Positions 23,940 to 35,025 of a DNA stretch of 64,000 nt are shown here, one piece after another. This DNA comes from Massospora cicadina (taxonomy: Eukaryota; Entomophthoromycota; Entomophthoromycetes; Entomophthorales; Entomophthoraceae), in assembly GCA_022478985.1 (NCBI GenBank), contig JAKSZP010008015.1, positions 1 to 64,000 of the forward strand. Direction: 5' to 3'. The position numbers and the translations under genes are program-made. The notes beneath the pieces were generated by a model. It saw only the letters and a program-made list of their open reading frames with translations. It ran no database searches and was not told where the DNA came from. Position 1 is the first letter of the stretch. Every line of letters starts with the position of its first letter.

Positions 23940-24960
23940 TAAACTGGTTGCCTTATCTACGGCCGTCAGAGCGTGTACCTGTTATCATGAAATTTCACAC
24001 TAGCATGGGCCATAGCGGAGTCCAAAAACCTAAAATGGTTAAAAAGCGGTATTACTGGGAGGGCATCATGGAGACCATAACTGTTTTCTTGGATGCTTTT
24101 CTGACTTGTAAAAAGTAATACATCTATAAGACCTGGTATCAAATCAACTGACTACGCCCCAAAAACCCTTCCACACCATAAGTCTGAACGTAATAGGGCC
24201 TCTACATCAGACCACTGGTGGCAATCGTTATAGCTTAGTCATAATTGATCATTTCACTAAATGGGTTGTAGCTGTTGCTCTCCCCGCTCATATTTTCAAA
24301 GCCACTTCTACCTTTTTACATCAAAAATCTTCATGCGGCATGGCTCCCCCCAAGTCCTCCTTTGTGACAATGTAAAAACTTTACCTCCAGAGTGGTAAAT
24401 TTTCTCGCCACTTTTATGGGAACACAACAATTCTTCTTGCCCCCCTACAATCCATCCACAAATGAGGCCATAGAAAAAGTAAATGGAACCCTGGTATCTA
24501 TAGCCCAAAAATTGGCCAATTCAGACCCTCTTCAGTGGGATCTCTACCTACCTAGCGCGCTCATGTCCTATTGCATTAGTTACCATTGTATCCTCAAAAT
24601 GACCCCTTTCCATGTGTTGTATGTGCGGGAACCTGGAGTGCCAGCTTTAACAGCCAAAGATGTCTTCTCTGACAGGGATGACCCTGAACTAGCCATGAAA
24701 AAGTTAGCCCAGAACATCATCCAACTACAAGATGAGGCAATGACTAAATTGGCAAAGGCTGTCACTAAAGAAGGTTAAGCAGCTATTGATAACCGGGCCC
24801 CTCTTCCTTCCTTCCAAGTATCAGACTTGGTACTGTATTTACACAATTGGATAACCCCTAGGAGTAGAAACTTGGGTCTATCTGGGAGGGACCTTTTGTA
24901 GTCAATTATAAGCGAGGAATGGATATTCTATCAAATTCATGGATATCATAATTACTGTAA
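23940..24960 (+). pseudogene. Element A integrase
   Basis: The zinc-binding N terminus has HxxxxH at about 23990 (KFHTSMGHSGVQKPK), then FLTCKK. The core shows LVIIDHFTKWVVAVALP (first Asp near 24247), LLCDNVKT near 24360, and EAIEKVNGTL near 24465 with the catalytic Glu. The open segment 24392-24778 covers the end of the core and the start of the C-terminal region (HVLYVREPGVPALTAKDVF). Sequence to about 24960 is the C-terminal tail; no chromodomain was found. Stops and frameshifts make it inactive. Confidence 0.85.
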
Positions 24961-25021
24961 ACCGTGTCCATGGCCAGTTCTTGCACCTTTAATCTTCCCC
25001 TAACACTCTTGAAGGTGTTAA

Positions 25022-25714
25022 TGTCAGACAATTACAAGACTAATTGTGTAATAAGAGTTTTTTGGTTCAATATAAGGATGAAAGTAAGGTTGAAATCGGC
25101 CAAAAGACTCTGGCCAATTCTCAGTGGAACCCTTTGAATTAGGGCAATAATTTTATTAATAATACTCAGCCAAATAGCACGAGTTTAGGTAGTCAGCTTG
25201 CATCAACCAAGTGTCGAAATCTAAGGAGTCCCTCTGAGGTTCCTCCCTTTCCCATTAACCAATTTAAGCAAGCCACCTATTTGGGGTCCAGCCCCTTTTA
25301 TAGGCCTGGAGGGGGTCCCACCAAGTGAAAATATTTTCCAGCCCATTGATTGGGTCAAATATATAAAATAATTACCTAATGGACTAGTCCTACCTGCCAC
25401 TGACCCTCCGTTGGCCATTCCATCCAAACGAGGCAATTTTCAAGAGCTCCAATAGGTCAAATCCCAATATGCCCTAATTCAGACAATACAAAGCTATTTA
25501 AACTTTCAGCCTCAACATTTTAAATACTATGCATCGACTTATTATGAGGGCTTGCTTTAAATTCCCTTACCAAAATTAATAAAAAATATATAAAACTCCA
25601 GTTTTTTAGTATTATTAGTGTTTGAATTTTTATATAAGTGGAGTCAAACTCCTGAATTGTTAAATTTAGGCACACAATGCACCATTGAGCTTATTTAAAT
25701 CCTAAAATTCAACA
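25022..25714 (+). repeat. Element A 3' LTR
   Basis: Begins TGTCAGACAATTACAAG after 'gaaggtgttaa' and ends AAAATTCAACA. It is followed by the TSD CATGA and resumption of B gag. Confidence 0.93.
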
Positions 25715-26500
25715 CATGAAGCTGGAAGAATAGGTCTGCATCAACATGCTGCCCCGTTTAACTGTGATGGAAACGTTAATAAGTTTTCTAAGTGGTTCAA
25801 AAAGCAGTGGAGGAGGATTTATTGGTGTAAGACCAGGTTGTTAGTTTCTGCCTTAGATGTCAAAAGCACTGACCAAGCTACATGTTACCTGCCATAAGGT
25901 GAATGACACAGTGCTGCGGTTGTTTTAAGGTATATAAACATATCACAGTGGAAAGCCAAGTTTTTAACTAATAGGTTTTAGCAGAACAAGTCTCTCACAG
26001 AGTTTGCTGACCGCTTCACTGCTGAAGCACATGTGTTAGTAGGAGCGGGGACATTATCCAAAGCCAATGTGGGGATTGCGATGACTGCTGTAGAGAAGCC
26101 ATACCATGAACTCTTTAATGCTATGACTCCAGTCTTACAAGGAGATGTACCCCTGCTTAAAATCATCAACTACCTGCGCCATCTATTGGCCACGTTTGAT
26201 CCACCAAATGTGGAACAGAAACCATTTGGGGTTGCATTGGGGCCTTCTTCTTTGATTGGTTCATCTCAGCCAACTTACATTCCGCCCAACAATTATAGGC
26301 CTAACATATTTAAGCGCCTCGTTATCAGCTGAACTACAACCAGAAGTTTAACTATTAGCTTGGGCCTTCCCATAACAACCAAGGATGAGAGTCCTATGAG
26401 CCAAATGTTATTGGTGCGGTCATCCTTGGCGTCTTGAGCTTAAATGCCCTAAGCGTCAGGTTCATTTTGTGCATTTGGACCAGTATGTCCATGGAAAAGC
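25715..26500 (+). pseudogene. Element B gag, C-terminal part with variant zinc knuckle
   Basis: Resumes B gag after element A. GNVNKFSKWFKKQWRR near 25770, then LTEFADRFTAEAHVLV near 25990 and the open segment 26033-26332, match the capsid layout of Ty3/gypsy Gag. At 26406-26447 lies a 14-residue knuckle frame C-Y-W-C-G-H-P-W-R-L-E-L-K-C. Cysteines 1, 4 and 14 are kept, but the usual Gly-His at positions 8-9 is Trp-Arg, so zinc binding is probably lost. Stops occur between blocks. Confidence 0.75.
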
Positions 26501-26899
26501 CAGAGAGAAGTAGAGATGGGACCCTCTACCTCTGCTATTCAAGCCTCATCTGTCTACCCAAACCTAATAAAGTATTTTCCTTTAAGGTCCCTCCGTTCAA
26601 TGACGTATTTTTATATCAGCAGCCAGCTGTGAAGTTCCATGTGCTGACTCATGCACAAAAAAATCGTGGTAAAAGGAGCCCTCCTGGCAAAATCAAAACT
26701 CTGTATGCCATTTTTTGAACAAATTTTTTATGGATAAGCATGGACCCTTCTCAGATGCTCCTATTTTAAAAAAGTACCATTTGTCATTCCAATATAACTA
26801 TTAAAAAAAATATTCCAAAGTTGACATGGGGATTAGGCTTTTCCTCAAAAAGAGAGAGTCTTTGAACATTCATGTGTGGTGATAAGTCAATACTCTTCT

Positions 26900-27460
26900 T
26901 TTTCCAAGTGTACATATAGCAACATTTTTTGAAGTGAAGACCCAAATCTGCGCCATTGTAGATACTGGTGCACCGGTAACAAATTATAACCAATTTATTA
27001 GCTAAGTTGGCGTTAAAACCTGACGTAGAGCATCAAATTGTGTATGGGACTGCCAGATCAGAAAGCACGGTTTCAGAGGGAGTGTACATTGCGCTAACTA
27101 AATGGTTTAGGTCAATTGTTGTTGTAGCTTCCACAATTGTGCTACCAAAATATACTCATGACCTGCTGATCAGAACAACTTTCATTCATCACTATAGCGC
27201 AGTAATCAATATAGCGAAGGAGACCCTTTAGATCCTGGGACAGCAGATCCCAAATTATTTTACCACTAGCAGAGTGCCGAAGGATCCTGTCCATATGGGG
27301 CAGGTCAATCTTGTGTACTGCGATGGTTTAATCCCTGTTCATTACCATCAATTAAAAAGTAAAACCTGAGTTCTCCCCCAGCAGATTTTGAGTATCAAGG
27401 GTTGCCCCTTTAAGCCGCTGGACCCATAACAATCCCCTCTTGTCATCAAATTATAATAAT
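26900..27460 (+). pseudogene. Element B protease region
   Basis: IVDTGAPVTN at 26955-26985 is the retropepsin active site with an intact DTGA triad. The open segment 27007-27231 in a neighbouring frame continues it (LALKPDVEHQIVYGTARS...). The stretch 26500-26900 between gag and protease is mostly non-open. It would have cleaved the polyprotein. Confidence 0.7.
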
Positions 27461-27979
27461 TTCAGAGCTAGAGGTTGAAATACCCAAAACACTTTATGGG
27501 GAGGTTATTTGGCCTTACCAGCAGTCAAAGTTAGAGCCCCATGCAGCTCCAAAGAATCATCCTGCCTGGTTCAAGGATATCAAGGTTTTGCTAATAGATT
27601 TATAGAAAGAACTGTTGCAGGTCCACTGACACCAAGTAGTGACATACCTCCATTTGACCCCATTGAGGATATTCTCCGCTGTTATGAATTTGGATCGCTG
27701 GACAAATTTGGTCCACAATCGAACCCCAATCTGTTGTAATGCGGTGGTCCCATGGAAATTTCAATGAAATTATCAAAAAAGAAAGGTTGTGTGATAGATT
27801 TATTTAAAATATTGAAAGATTTTTGCTGTCAATGATCATGATTTGGGGTGCGCTCATGATGTTGTTTATCAGCTGAGCACTGGGGACCATCTCCCATTAT
27901 ATCTCAGCTGATCTGCCATTTGAAGGCAGCAGAATAAGTAGTTACCAAGGAAATAGGAAGCTTCTGGAGCAAAGTATTC

Positions 27980-29110
27980 TGGAACTGCCATAAAACTTAG
28001 GGGCTTAGCCAGTTTTAATTGTAAAAAAGAAGGATGGCACCAACCAGGTATAAATGATTACTGGAAGCTCAACAATATAAACCAAAAGGACTCTTATCCA
28101 CTACTATGAGTTGACAACGCTTTGGATCATTTATGTGGCGCTCGTTATTTTTCTGCAATGATTTGATATTGGGTTACTGAAAAAACGAGTTGCCCATGGT
28201 AGAGCAGGAGAAATGTGTCATAATTACGTCCAAGGGGCTCTTTCATCCAACGCGTGTGCCCCAAGGGTTGTGCAACGCCCCAGCTAAATTTCAATAAGCT
28301 ATGGATACTATCCTGGCCAATCTTAAGCTGTCATGCGTCCTCATGTACCTTAACAATATTAATGTCTTTTTGCAGAATTCTTTGATCACTTTGTCCATCT
28401 CAAAGAGGTATTCCACTGGCTTGCTGAGTCCAACATCAAAATTAATCCACACAAATGCCACTTCTTTAAGGACCAACTGTAATGCCTTGGGTTTGTGGTT
28501 GACGCGAAGGGTTTAAACTGCAGCTGGCTAAGATGAAGGCTATTCAGAATATGACCCTGCCGAGTAGCAAACGCAATGTACAGGTATTTTTGGGGATGTT
28601 TGGTTACTACTGGCGCTTTATCCCCAACTTCATCTGTGTTGGGGTCCACTTTTTGAGCTGCTGAAGAAGGATGCCGCATTCAAATGGGCGGAACATTGAC
28701 AATGTGCTTTTGATGTGCTGCAGACAGCATTAATCAGTGCACTGATGCTATGATACCCAACTTTCAAGAAAGAGTTCATTGCTCAAACAGATGCTTCCCT
28801 TTCCTCTTTCATTGCAGTTTTATCCCAGGAAGATGATGAAGGGGAAGAGCACCCTGTTGTGTACTGCAGCTGGAGTCTGAACTGCCATGAAAGAAATTAT
28901 ACTGTGACTGATTGAGAGTTCTTAGTGGTGATCTATGCATATAAGCAGTTCAGAGTTTACCTGCATGGAGTGAAGTTTAAAATAATGGACCATGCTTCGT
29001 TATACAGGCTGCAGAATCTCAGAGAACTGGAAGGGCTAGCACAATGGGCTCACAAACTGCAAGCTTATGATTTCAAAATCCTTCACCAACCTGGAAAAAC
29101 ACCATAATGC
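27980..29110 (+). pseudogene. Element B reverse transcriptase and RNase H, catalytic DD lost
   Basis: VLIVKKKDGTNQ near 28012 marks the RT start. The catalytic box near 28345 reads MYLNNINVFLQ: both aspartates of the DD pair are Asn (GAY to AAY), which abolishes polymerase activity. SNIKINPHKCHFFKDQ near 28430 and the FVVDAKG block follow. RNase H is seen from about 28780, with its C-terminal part in the open segment 28925-29107 (VIYAYKQFRVYLHGVKFKI, DHASLYRLQN, ILHQPGKTP). Frames change several times. Confidence 0.85.
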
Positions 29111-29119
29111 CACTGCTTA

Positions 29120-30405
29120 ATGCAGCTACTGAAAATCGCCATTATGGCGGATCTTAGCAATATAATGTATGATGAAAAGCTTAGTGGGAAATATGACGCT
29201 GAAATGTCCCAAGTAATTAAGGCATTAGATAGAATGAGGGGCAATACATCCAAAAGAACAGTGAATTGTACAAACGTATCAGGGACACTACAGTGAACTT
29301 CTCAAAACCTTTGGCCTGACCAGATATATCATTATGTGTGCGCACCAAGCAGTAGGACATGGTGAATTATACTAGCATTGGAATTTTTGCACCTTTGGTA
29401 TTATTGGGAGAGCATGCACTTTGACGTGCTCAAAACATTTCCTGTTGCCAACAGTGCCAAGTGAAAAAGCCGTTCTTCCAGAAGACCTCTTATCAGCTGG
29501 TGAACCCCATTTTGCCTGGCACACGGTATCCATTGACATCGTTGGGCCCCTTCCCAATGAGAGTGAACCAGTTTAAGTATATTCTAATGGCAATCAGCCA
29601 CTTGATCAGGTGGGTCAAGGCACGGGCAATACAAGATCTGGGGAAGTCATTGTGGCTAAGTTCGTAATGGAATGTATAATTCAGCAACATGGCTGTCCTC
29701 AGTTCATCCTTACTGACAAAGGAACCAATTTCACCTTCCACATTCTAACCAAGCTAAAATAACTGATGGCCATCTAAAGGGTTCTAAGGATCCAATATCA
29801 CCCAAATTCAATGAATGGTGAACGGGTTAATGGAACACTGGTGAACATACTTTAGAAGTTTGTAATGGATAGACCTCTGATTAGAGTACCCTCCTTCCCA
29901 AACCTATTTACCTACAATATTAGCTACCACTCAGCGAAGGGAAAGAGCCCCTTCCAGTATCTCTACGGCTGGCACCCAGCCCTACCCACACTCCTTTATG
30001 CCTGTGTAGAAGATACTGTTGGAGTGGATCTGCAACGTTATCTAACAAACCTAATGGACACCTTAATCAAGCTGCAAAATGGAAGCATACTCATCTAGTT
30101 CAGCTAAGAAGATTAAGAACCAGGCTTCTTCCCAGGTACGGTGTGGCGGGATATGGATTTTCAAGGAAGGAGAGCTTGTTTTATCTATGATCAGCATGGG
30201 TTTTGGCGAAAGCATAAACTAGCTAATATCTGGATTGGGTCATTTAAATTAATAGTGAAAACGGGTTTTGATACCTACACAATCAAAGACCCCGCAAGTG
30301 GTCAATTTGTTAATTGAGTTCATGTAAAGTTCCTTTAAACGTATAAGCAATAGAAGATTTATTGTACCATCTAGTACTAAAAAAATAGAAGATTTATCGT
30401 CCAGT
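29120..30405 (+). pseudogene. Element B integrase and C-terminal tail
   Basis: The core begins with GTRYPLTSLGPFPMRVNQF near 29525 and LMAISHLIRWVKARA near 29590, where the first catalytic Asp (usual VDxF) is Ser. Next is FILTDKGTNFTF near 29705 with the second Asp, and MNGERVNGTLVNI near 29815 with Glu. The open segment 29865-30098 holds YNISYHSAKGKSPFQYLYG. The tail at 30150-30330 (HKLANIWIGSFKLIVKTG, then YTIKDPASGQ) is the small beta-barrel found in many Ty3/gypsy integrases. There is no chromodomain. Stops make it inactive. Confidence 0.85.
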
Positions 30406-30416
30406 CAAGGGGGTGA

Positions 30417-30932
30417 TGTCAAGATTTTGATATGACTGGACAATAAGCTCTAAATAGTTGTAGCGGATTGGCTAATATCTGCCAAAAACACTTTTAATAG
30501 TATATTGATATTTGAGGGCCTTGAAATAAGGCAAAGAGGCGATGCCGTTTAAGCATGAATATTCGCCAGAGCCTCCAATGAGGAGATGAAACCAAACGAG
30601 TTCTGGAAAATGAATAGTATCTAAGCTGAAGAGTCAAAACTGACTAAACCAATAAAGATATGAGAGGAACAAGGATACAAGGGAGGTGGTGGTTGATTAG
30701 TAAGAGGATAACCAATATTTAGAGAAAGAACCAGAGTTTGGAGTATAAGTCAGCGACTGAGATATATATAATTAATAAAGTGGTGTTGTGGAGGAAATTG
30801 CTTCCTATATATAAAAGTTTTTTAGCTTATTGAGGGTTGGAGATCTCCATATTGTCAATCCGTTGCTCAGTGGGTTTAACCCTATGCAAACCATTAGGCG
30901 GTTCATAAACCCTTCTGCCAGATTTTAAAACA
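30417..30932 (+). repeat. Element B 3' LTR
   Basis: 516-bp copy of 18117-18624, preceded by the polypurine tract 'caagggggtga' (30406-30416). It begins TGTCAAGATTTTGATATG, ends TTTTAAAACA, and is followed by the TSD TGGGT. Confidence 0.93.
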
Positions 30933-30937
30933 TGGGT

Positions 30938-32138
30938 GCTCACGTTAATCGTTCTCCTGCTGTAGTATAGCCCCTGTGGCTGTTCTGGAGGTGCAGCATA
31001 CTATTATTAATGGTTTGTCTTTTCACCATGGCGCAAGACTGTCGCAGTAGTGAAACTTCTTTGCTGGCGTTTAACGCCCATTGACATTCTTTTAGCCAAA
31101 TGAATGGCGCGTTTTTGCCTGTTAGTGAATGGAGAACGGCGTCCAGTTTTGAGATCGCTAGGGAGAATCTTCTCTGGAACAAGATTAATCCTAAAAACTG
31201 TGAAGCAGCTTTTTTTTGGTAGGGAGTGATATAACCTTATTGCTTTTAGTTTTGAGGAGACAATGTGCTGTCTATCATTGAGCACAAGGTTCCCTAGGAA
31301 GACACTTTGTCCTTAAGCTATTCATGTTTTTAGGGTTTTGCATGAAGACATACCCTCTGTAGGGCAGCTGCCACTGTTTCCATGTCCATTTCATGTTGTT
31401 TGGGTGTGGGTGAGTGAACCAGTATATTGTCAATATGCAATGTAGCACGTAAAATAAAGGTCTTCCAGCGCATGGTCAATGACCATTTGGAATATGGCAG
31501 GGAACTTTTGAGGCAAATGGCATGACCTTGAACCGTTACATGCCATGGCGCGTTTAGATGGCTTTCAGCCGTTATTGTTCTCTTTTACTATGACTTGATA
31601 GATTGCATTCACCAAATCCAACTTTGAGAATACTATAGACTTTGCGATTGCCTGTGAGATAGTGGTCTTGTGTGGTAATGGAGAGGGTTTGGGAACAGTA
31701 ATGTTATTTAGGTGGTTGTAGACCACGCATGGCTACATGGTACTAAACAGCTTCTGGGTGAACCACTGAGAATGACACTAGTGATGTTTTCTTAATTAGC
31801 CATTCCTTGGCTTACATTTTGTCAATCCAGGTCTTTAAGGCTTGATCTTTGGCATAGGTGTAGGGTAGAGTGAAACGTTGATCATGATGACACCCACTGT
31901 CAGATGATAAATTAGGTTGAACTCAGAGTGGGGCGGCAGACATTCTGCGCTGTTAACATCAAAGATCTCATTATAGGGTTCAGGGATATGGGTTATGTGG
32001 GCAGTTATACAATTGCAGCAATGAGGGTGTATTCCATAGTCACTGTTGCGAATTTTTAATCTGCTACATTGGGTCCTCTGCAAATGTGCCAGGCCAACGG
32101 TATGATGACTGTTGATTCTTGCTCTTTCGCCGTCATTG
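30938..32138 (-). pseudogene. Element C reverse transcriptase and start of RNase H
   Basis: Read right to left. VANDGERARINSHHTVGL near 32130 and INVSLYPTPMPKIKP near 31850 lead into RT. FSKLDLVNAIYQVIVKEN near 31610 is motif A with its Asp kept. The catalytic box near 31425 reads IDNILVH, so the second Asp is Asn. LGNLVLNDRQHI near 31290 is the YLGH-like block. The RNase H N terminus (LHSLTGKNAPFIWLKECQWA near 31100) ends at element B's TSD at 30937. The wording is close to element E (FSKLDLVNAF, YIDD), so C and E belong to one clade. Confidence 0.85.
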
Positions 32139-32144
32139 GCAACC

Positions 32145-33178
32145 TGTTGCTAATACTTTTCAGCAGCAATTCCCTAAATAACTGCTAACAACTCCACTGA
32201 AAGGCATAAGCTGCATGGGAGAATGGCCCTAACAACTCATCGCTAATGGGACAGCCTTAAACCCTCATTGCAAGTTGCAAAAGCTAGCCAGGGAATCTGC
32301 GTGGGGTTTTATTAGAAGCTCAAGGTGGGGAGCAATAGCTCTGACTACTCCCTAGCTCTTGAAGTTCTAACTTTCCATTATCCAGAGTCTTCCCAGTTCA
32401 ACAATAGGGAGTTAGGGATGCGTGAGATCTGGTTGCTTTCACCCAGCATCAGTCCTCAGGGAACTTTAAGTACTACTCTTTAAATTATCCAAAGTCAAAC
32501 TCTACAGCAATAAAAAGAATAGGCACATGTAAGATACTTTATTTCAAATAAAATCAGCTACCTATACTAAGGAGTTATCTGACAACCTATGCCACCTATT
32601 AATTATCATTAGAAATATTGCCAAACTTGGAATACAACTTAAAAGAAATTTTGACATTGTTTGCCATTTACCTATAAATCATTTATCATTGGTATGAAAA
32701 TATCAACACAAACTAATAAATTATTGCAATAATTTATTAATCTATCCTTGGCATCATTCACCAGTAGTTCAGGATACAGCTCTTGCTATCATGGATAATC
32801 CCTAATACTTTGAAATGACCAGTAGTTGTAGAATCACTCAACCTAATTGAATTTGTAAGCATATTTAAACCAAAAACATCATCAGTATTCCTAAACTTTC
32901 AAAACAGCTCTCTCAACTGAATGAGGAGCACAAATTGGAATGGAGGTAAGCTATAAAATTTTCTCCATTAATATAATGAGGAGCAAGATTAAGACCTACT
33001 ATTTTTATCAAAGTCGCTTAACTAAACTCAATGAGGAGCCTGACTCAAATTTAAAATTACTAATATTGATGATGAAATAGTCAGAGCTAAGTTTATCAGT
33101 TGGCATCCAACCCCACTAGTATTTCTTGATTTTGAAAAGCCCTAAAACGAATTTTAGGCTGGTTACACATTCTCAACA
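32145..33178. mobile_element. Solo-LTR-like insertion in element C
   Basis: A non-coding block of 1,034 bp between C's protease and RT. It begins TGTTGCTAATAC and ends TCTCAACA, giving the inverted ends TGTTG/CAACA of an LTR. Flanks GCAACC (32139-32144) and GTTACC (33179-33184) agree at four of six bases, a weak TSD. C coding sequence can be read up to both edges. I found no second copy in this window, so the family and orientation are unknown. Three short 'atgaggagc' phrases repeat inside (about 32920, 32975, 33030). Confidence 0.5.
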
Positions 33179-33700
33179 GTTACCCAATAACATTGCCTTC
33201 CATCAGGGTATAGAGCAGAGATATTTATGGTCACATGATTGAAGGATGTGAAGGCGAGGTTGTTCCACTTGAGGTTGATGGATACCAACTGTTTGTGCCA
33301 CCAACCTACACTAACAGATCATAGGGTAGTGAGGTCGGGAATTTATAAGAAGTTGGCATGAGAGTGGTGTCCATGAGCTGAGAAGTGTAGTAGCTCACGT
33401 AGGGGCAGTGTGATCATCAAAATTTGTGAGGCTCTAATGACTGGAGCCCCCGTGTAACCATTTTTTAATTCCTGGGCCACCTTGAGATTAATAAAAATTT
33501 CTGTATTCGCCAGTATCTACTAATGCGTTTATTAAAGCATGCCTCAAGTATACTGTGTTATCCAAGGTGAACAAGAAGTAAGTGCAATCATATATTCAAA
33601 GTATTTTATAGCGCATACAACGGGATTGATATCTATGTCCACAAACAACTTTTTATGGTCACAGTTTTCTTGAGATATTGAGAGGACATTGCTGCAGCTT
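33179..33700 (-). pseudogene. Element C protease region
   Basis: On the minus strand at about 33540-33510 the sequence reads ALINALVDTGEYR, the retropepsin active site with DTG intact and Glu for the following Ala. Downstream coding-like sequence (SINLKWNNLAF near 33270) runs to the solo-LTR-like block at 33178. The longer frame is broken. Confidence 0.6.
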
Positions 33701-34932
33701 GGGCGTAGGATAGCAGGTCTTCAGCAGGGTCTGTTATTTCTGTTAATTGGCATATATGGTCAAAGTTTTTTTGATTTGATATGGTGGCGTATTTCTTTAA
33801 TTTACTCCATCATTTTGAGTTGATAAGGGGACACCGCCAAGGCTTATGGTTTTACCAGGATAAAGAGTATACTTGGTGGTTTATTGGCCACATCACCCAC
33901 AAGGTAATGAGGTGGGCCCTTGGGGGTCAGGCTGTGCCACCAGACCCCTGGGGGTGCAATGCAGCAGTCGTGGCGGCCACTCAATTGTGGGGATGACTGG
34001 ATGTCCCATGTGAGGTCTTAGTGTAATCCCAGGTTGTGGGAGAGAGGTCACCAACTCAAATACTCTGCTGAATCGGGGACATGTGGGGTATAGGGAGAAA
34101 GAGCAAGTACTGTCAGCGCATGTGGGTCAGTAGCCTGGTGTTTCTTACCTGCCATGCTGGACTTGGAAGACCATTGGCAAGCTGATACATTTACTCATAT
34201 TGATAGCTGGATGTCTTTTCCTTTACATAAATAACATAAGCGCACTCCCATAATGGTTGAATGGGGGGGTGGTTTGTTGGCCCATTAGATTACTCTTGAT
34301 GAGGTTAATTTCACATTTCATCTGAAAATGGGCTGAGCCTCGATCTGGTGAGCCAGGCTATATGTTCTTATAAAGTGAGAAGTTTTATTATGCCATGCTA
34401 CATGAGAACTCGCCCCTTGGTTGAGGGAGGCCTTGAAAGCGGCAATGGTGATATTTTCTTAGAGTTGAAGGGTTCAACTAGCTGCCAAAAGGCCTTGATA
34501 TGGCCTTCTAAGTTAGGGGCAGGGGCCCGTTGGTGGAATAAGGATCATATAAGTAGTGATCTTGGGGCCAGGGTGGTTAGCATTGATGAAACAATTGTGA
34601 AGAAAGAGGGTGAGGATCCCTAAGTGTGAATTCTGGTAAGTACTGTGCAATTCTAATTTTTACCTCTCCTTGTAGAGCTATGAGTAGGGCCAACAATTGC
34701 TGTTCCTCCAAAATCTCGATGTTGCCAGGGTGGCTCGCAGTTTTAGTTCAGCCAGAACTCCCAACGCCTGCTGGGCTATTTCAATAAGGTTTAAAAGGTG
34801 AGCCCTATCACCATCAAAGTTGCAGGATTGAGCGCTAAAGGGGGAGATTGGTTGTACTACCCAAGTGAGGAGCACTTGTTTAATGGCTCTAATTAGCGCA
34901 ATCCAGGACCAACATGTCAGGAAGGTGCTCAT
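33701..34932 (-). pseudogene. Element C gag
   Basis: The open segment 34932-34678 begins MSTFLTCWSWIALIRAIKQV and contains a leucine-rich probable helix (LLNLIEIAQQALGVLAELK), as at Gag N termini. Further coding-like pieces run left to about 33750 with many stops. Near 34250-34205 the frame reads C-Y-L-C-K-G-K-D and then lacks the expected His, with a stop at the position of the last Cys, so the zinc knuckle is only a relic. The ATG at 34932 lies 81 bp inside the LTR boundary. Confidence 0.6.
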
Positions 34933-35012
34933 AATCCCAAAAAAGTTTTTTCAGCTGTTAACTGACCCAGATTCAACAGGTCTAAGTCCATTTACATAAC
35001 TGAATTATTAAT

Positions 35013-35025
35013 TGCTGGGTTATTA
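35013..35025 (-). promoter_or_regulatory. Element C self-priming primer-binding site
   Basis: Immediately inside C's 5' LTR, plus-strand bases 35013-35024 (TGCTGGGTTATT) are the exact reverse complement of AATAACCCAGCA at 35718-35729 within the same LTR. In the element's RNA, the 5' leader could fold back and pair 12 bases with this site. Tf1/sushi-type elements are known to prime this way, without tRNA. No tRNA-type block like that of A, B, D and F is present here. Confidence 0.6.

Larger units (their letters stand above)
19201..25714 (+). mobile_element. Element A: Ty3/gypsy LTR retrotransposon nested in B gag
   Basis: Plus-strand element of 6,514 bp. LTRs are 19201-19891 (691 bp) and 25022-25714 (693 bp). 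The flanks are CATGG (19196-19200) and CATGA (25715-25719), a 5-bp TSD with one mismatch. The primer-site block AGTGGTGCTCACTACAGGG follows the 5' LTR. Gag, protease, RT, RNase H and integrase are recognisable in order. By eye the first 170 or so LTR bases differ at about 20 positions, so it is not recent. A solo LTR of the same family lies at 45328-46330. Confidence 0.93.
18117..30932 (+). mobile_element. Element B: Ty3/gypsy LTR retrotransposon, split by element A
   Basis: Plus-strand element inserted in the RNase H region of C. LTRs are 18117-18624 and 30417-30932, the TSD TGGGT is perfect, and the polypurine tract 'caagggggtga' directly precedes the 3' LTR. A primer-site block GTTGTGCTCATTACAAGGGG follows the 5' LTR. 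Order inside: gag (18815-19200, then 25715-26500), protease (26960), RT, RNase H, integrase, and a C-terminal tail without a chromodomain that I can see. Removing A leaves about 6.3 kb. Stops occur throughout and the RT box is NN instead of DD, so it is dead. Confidence 0.92.
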
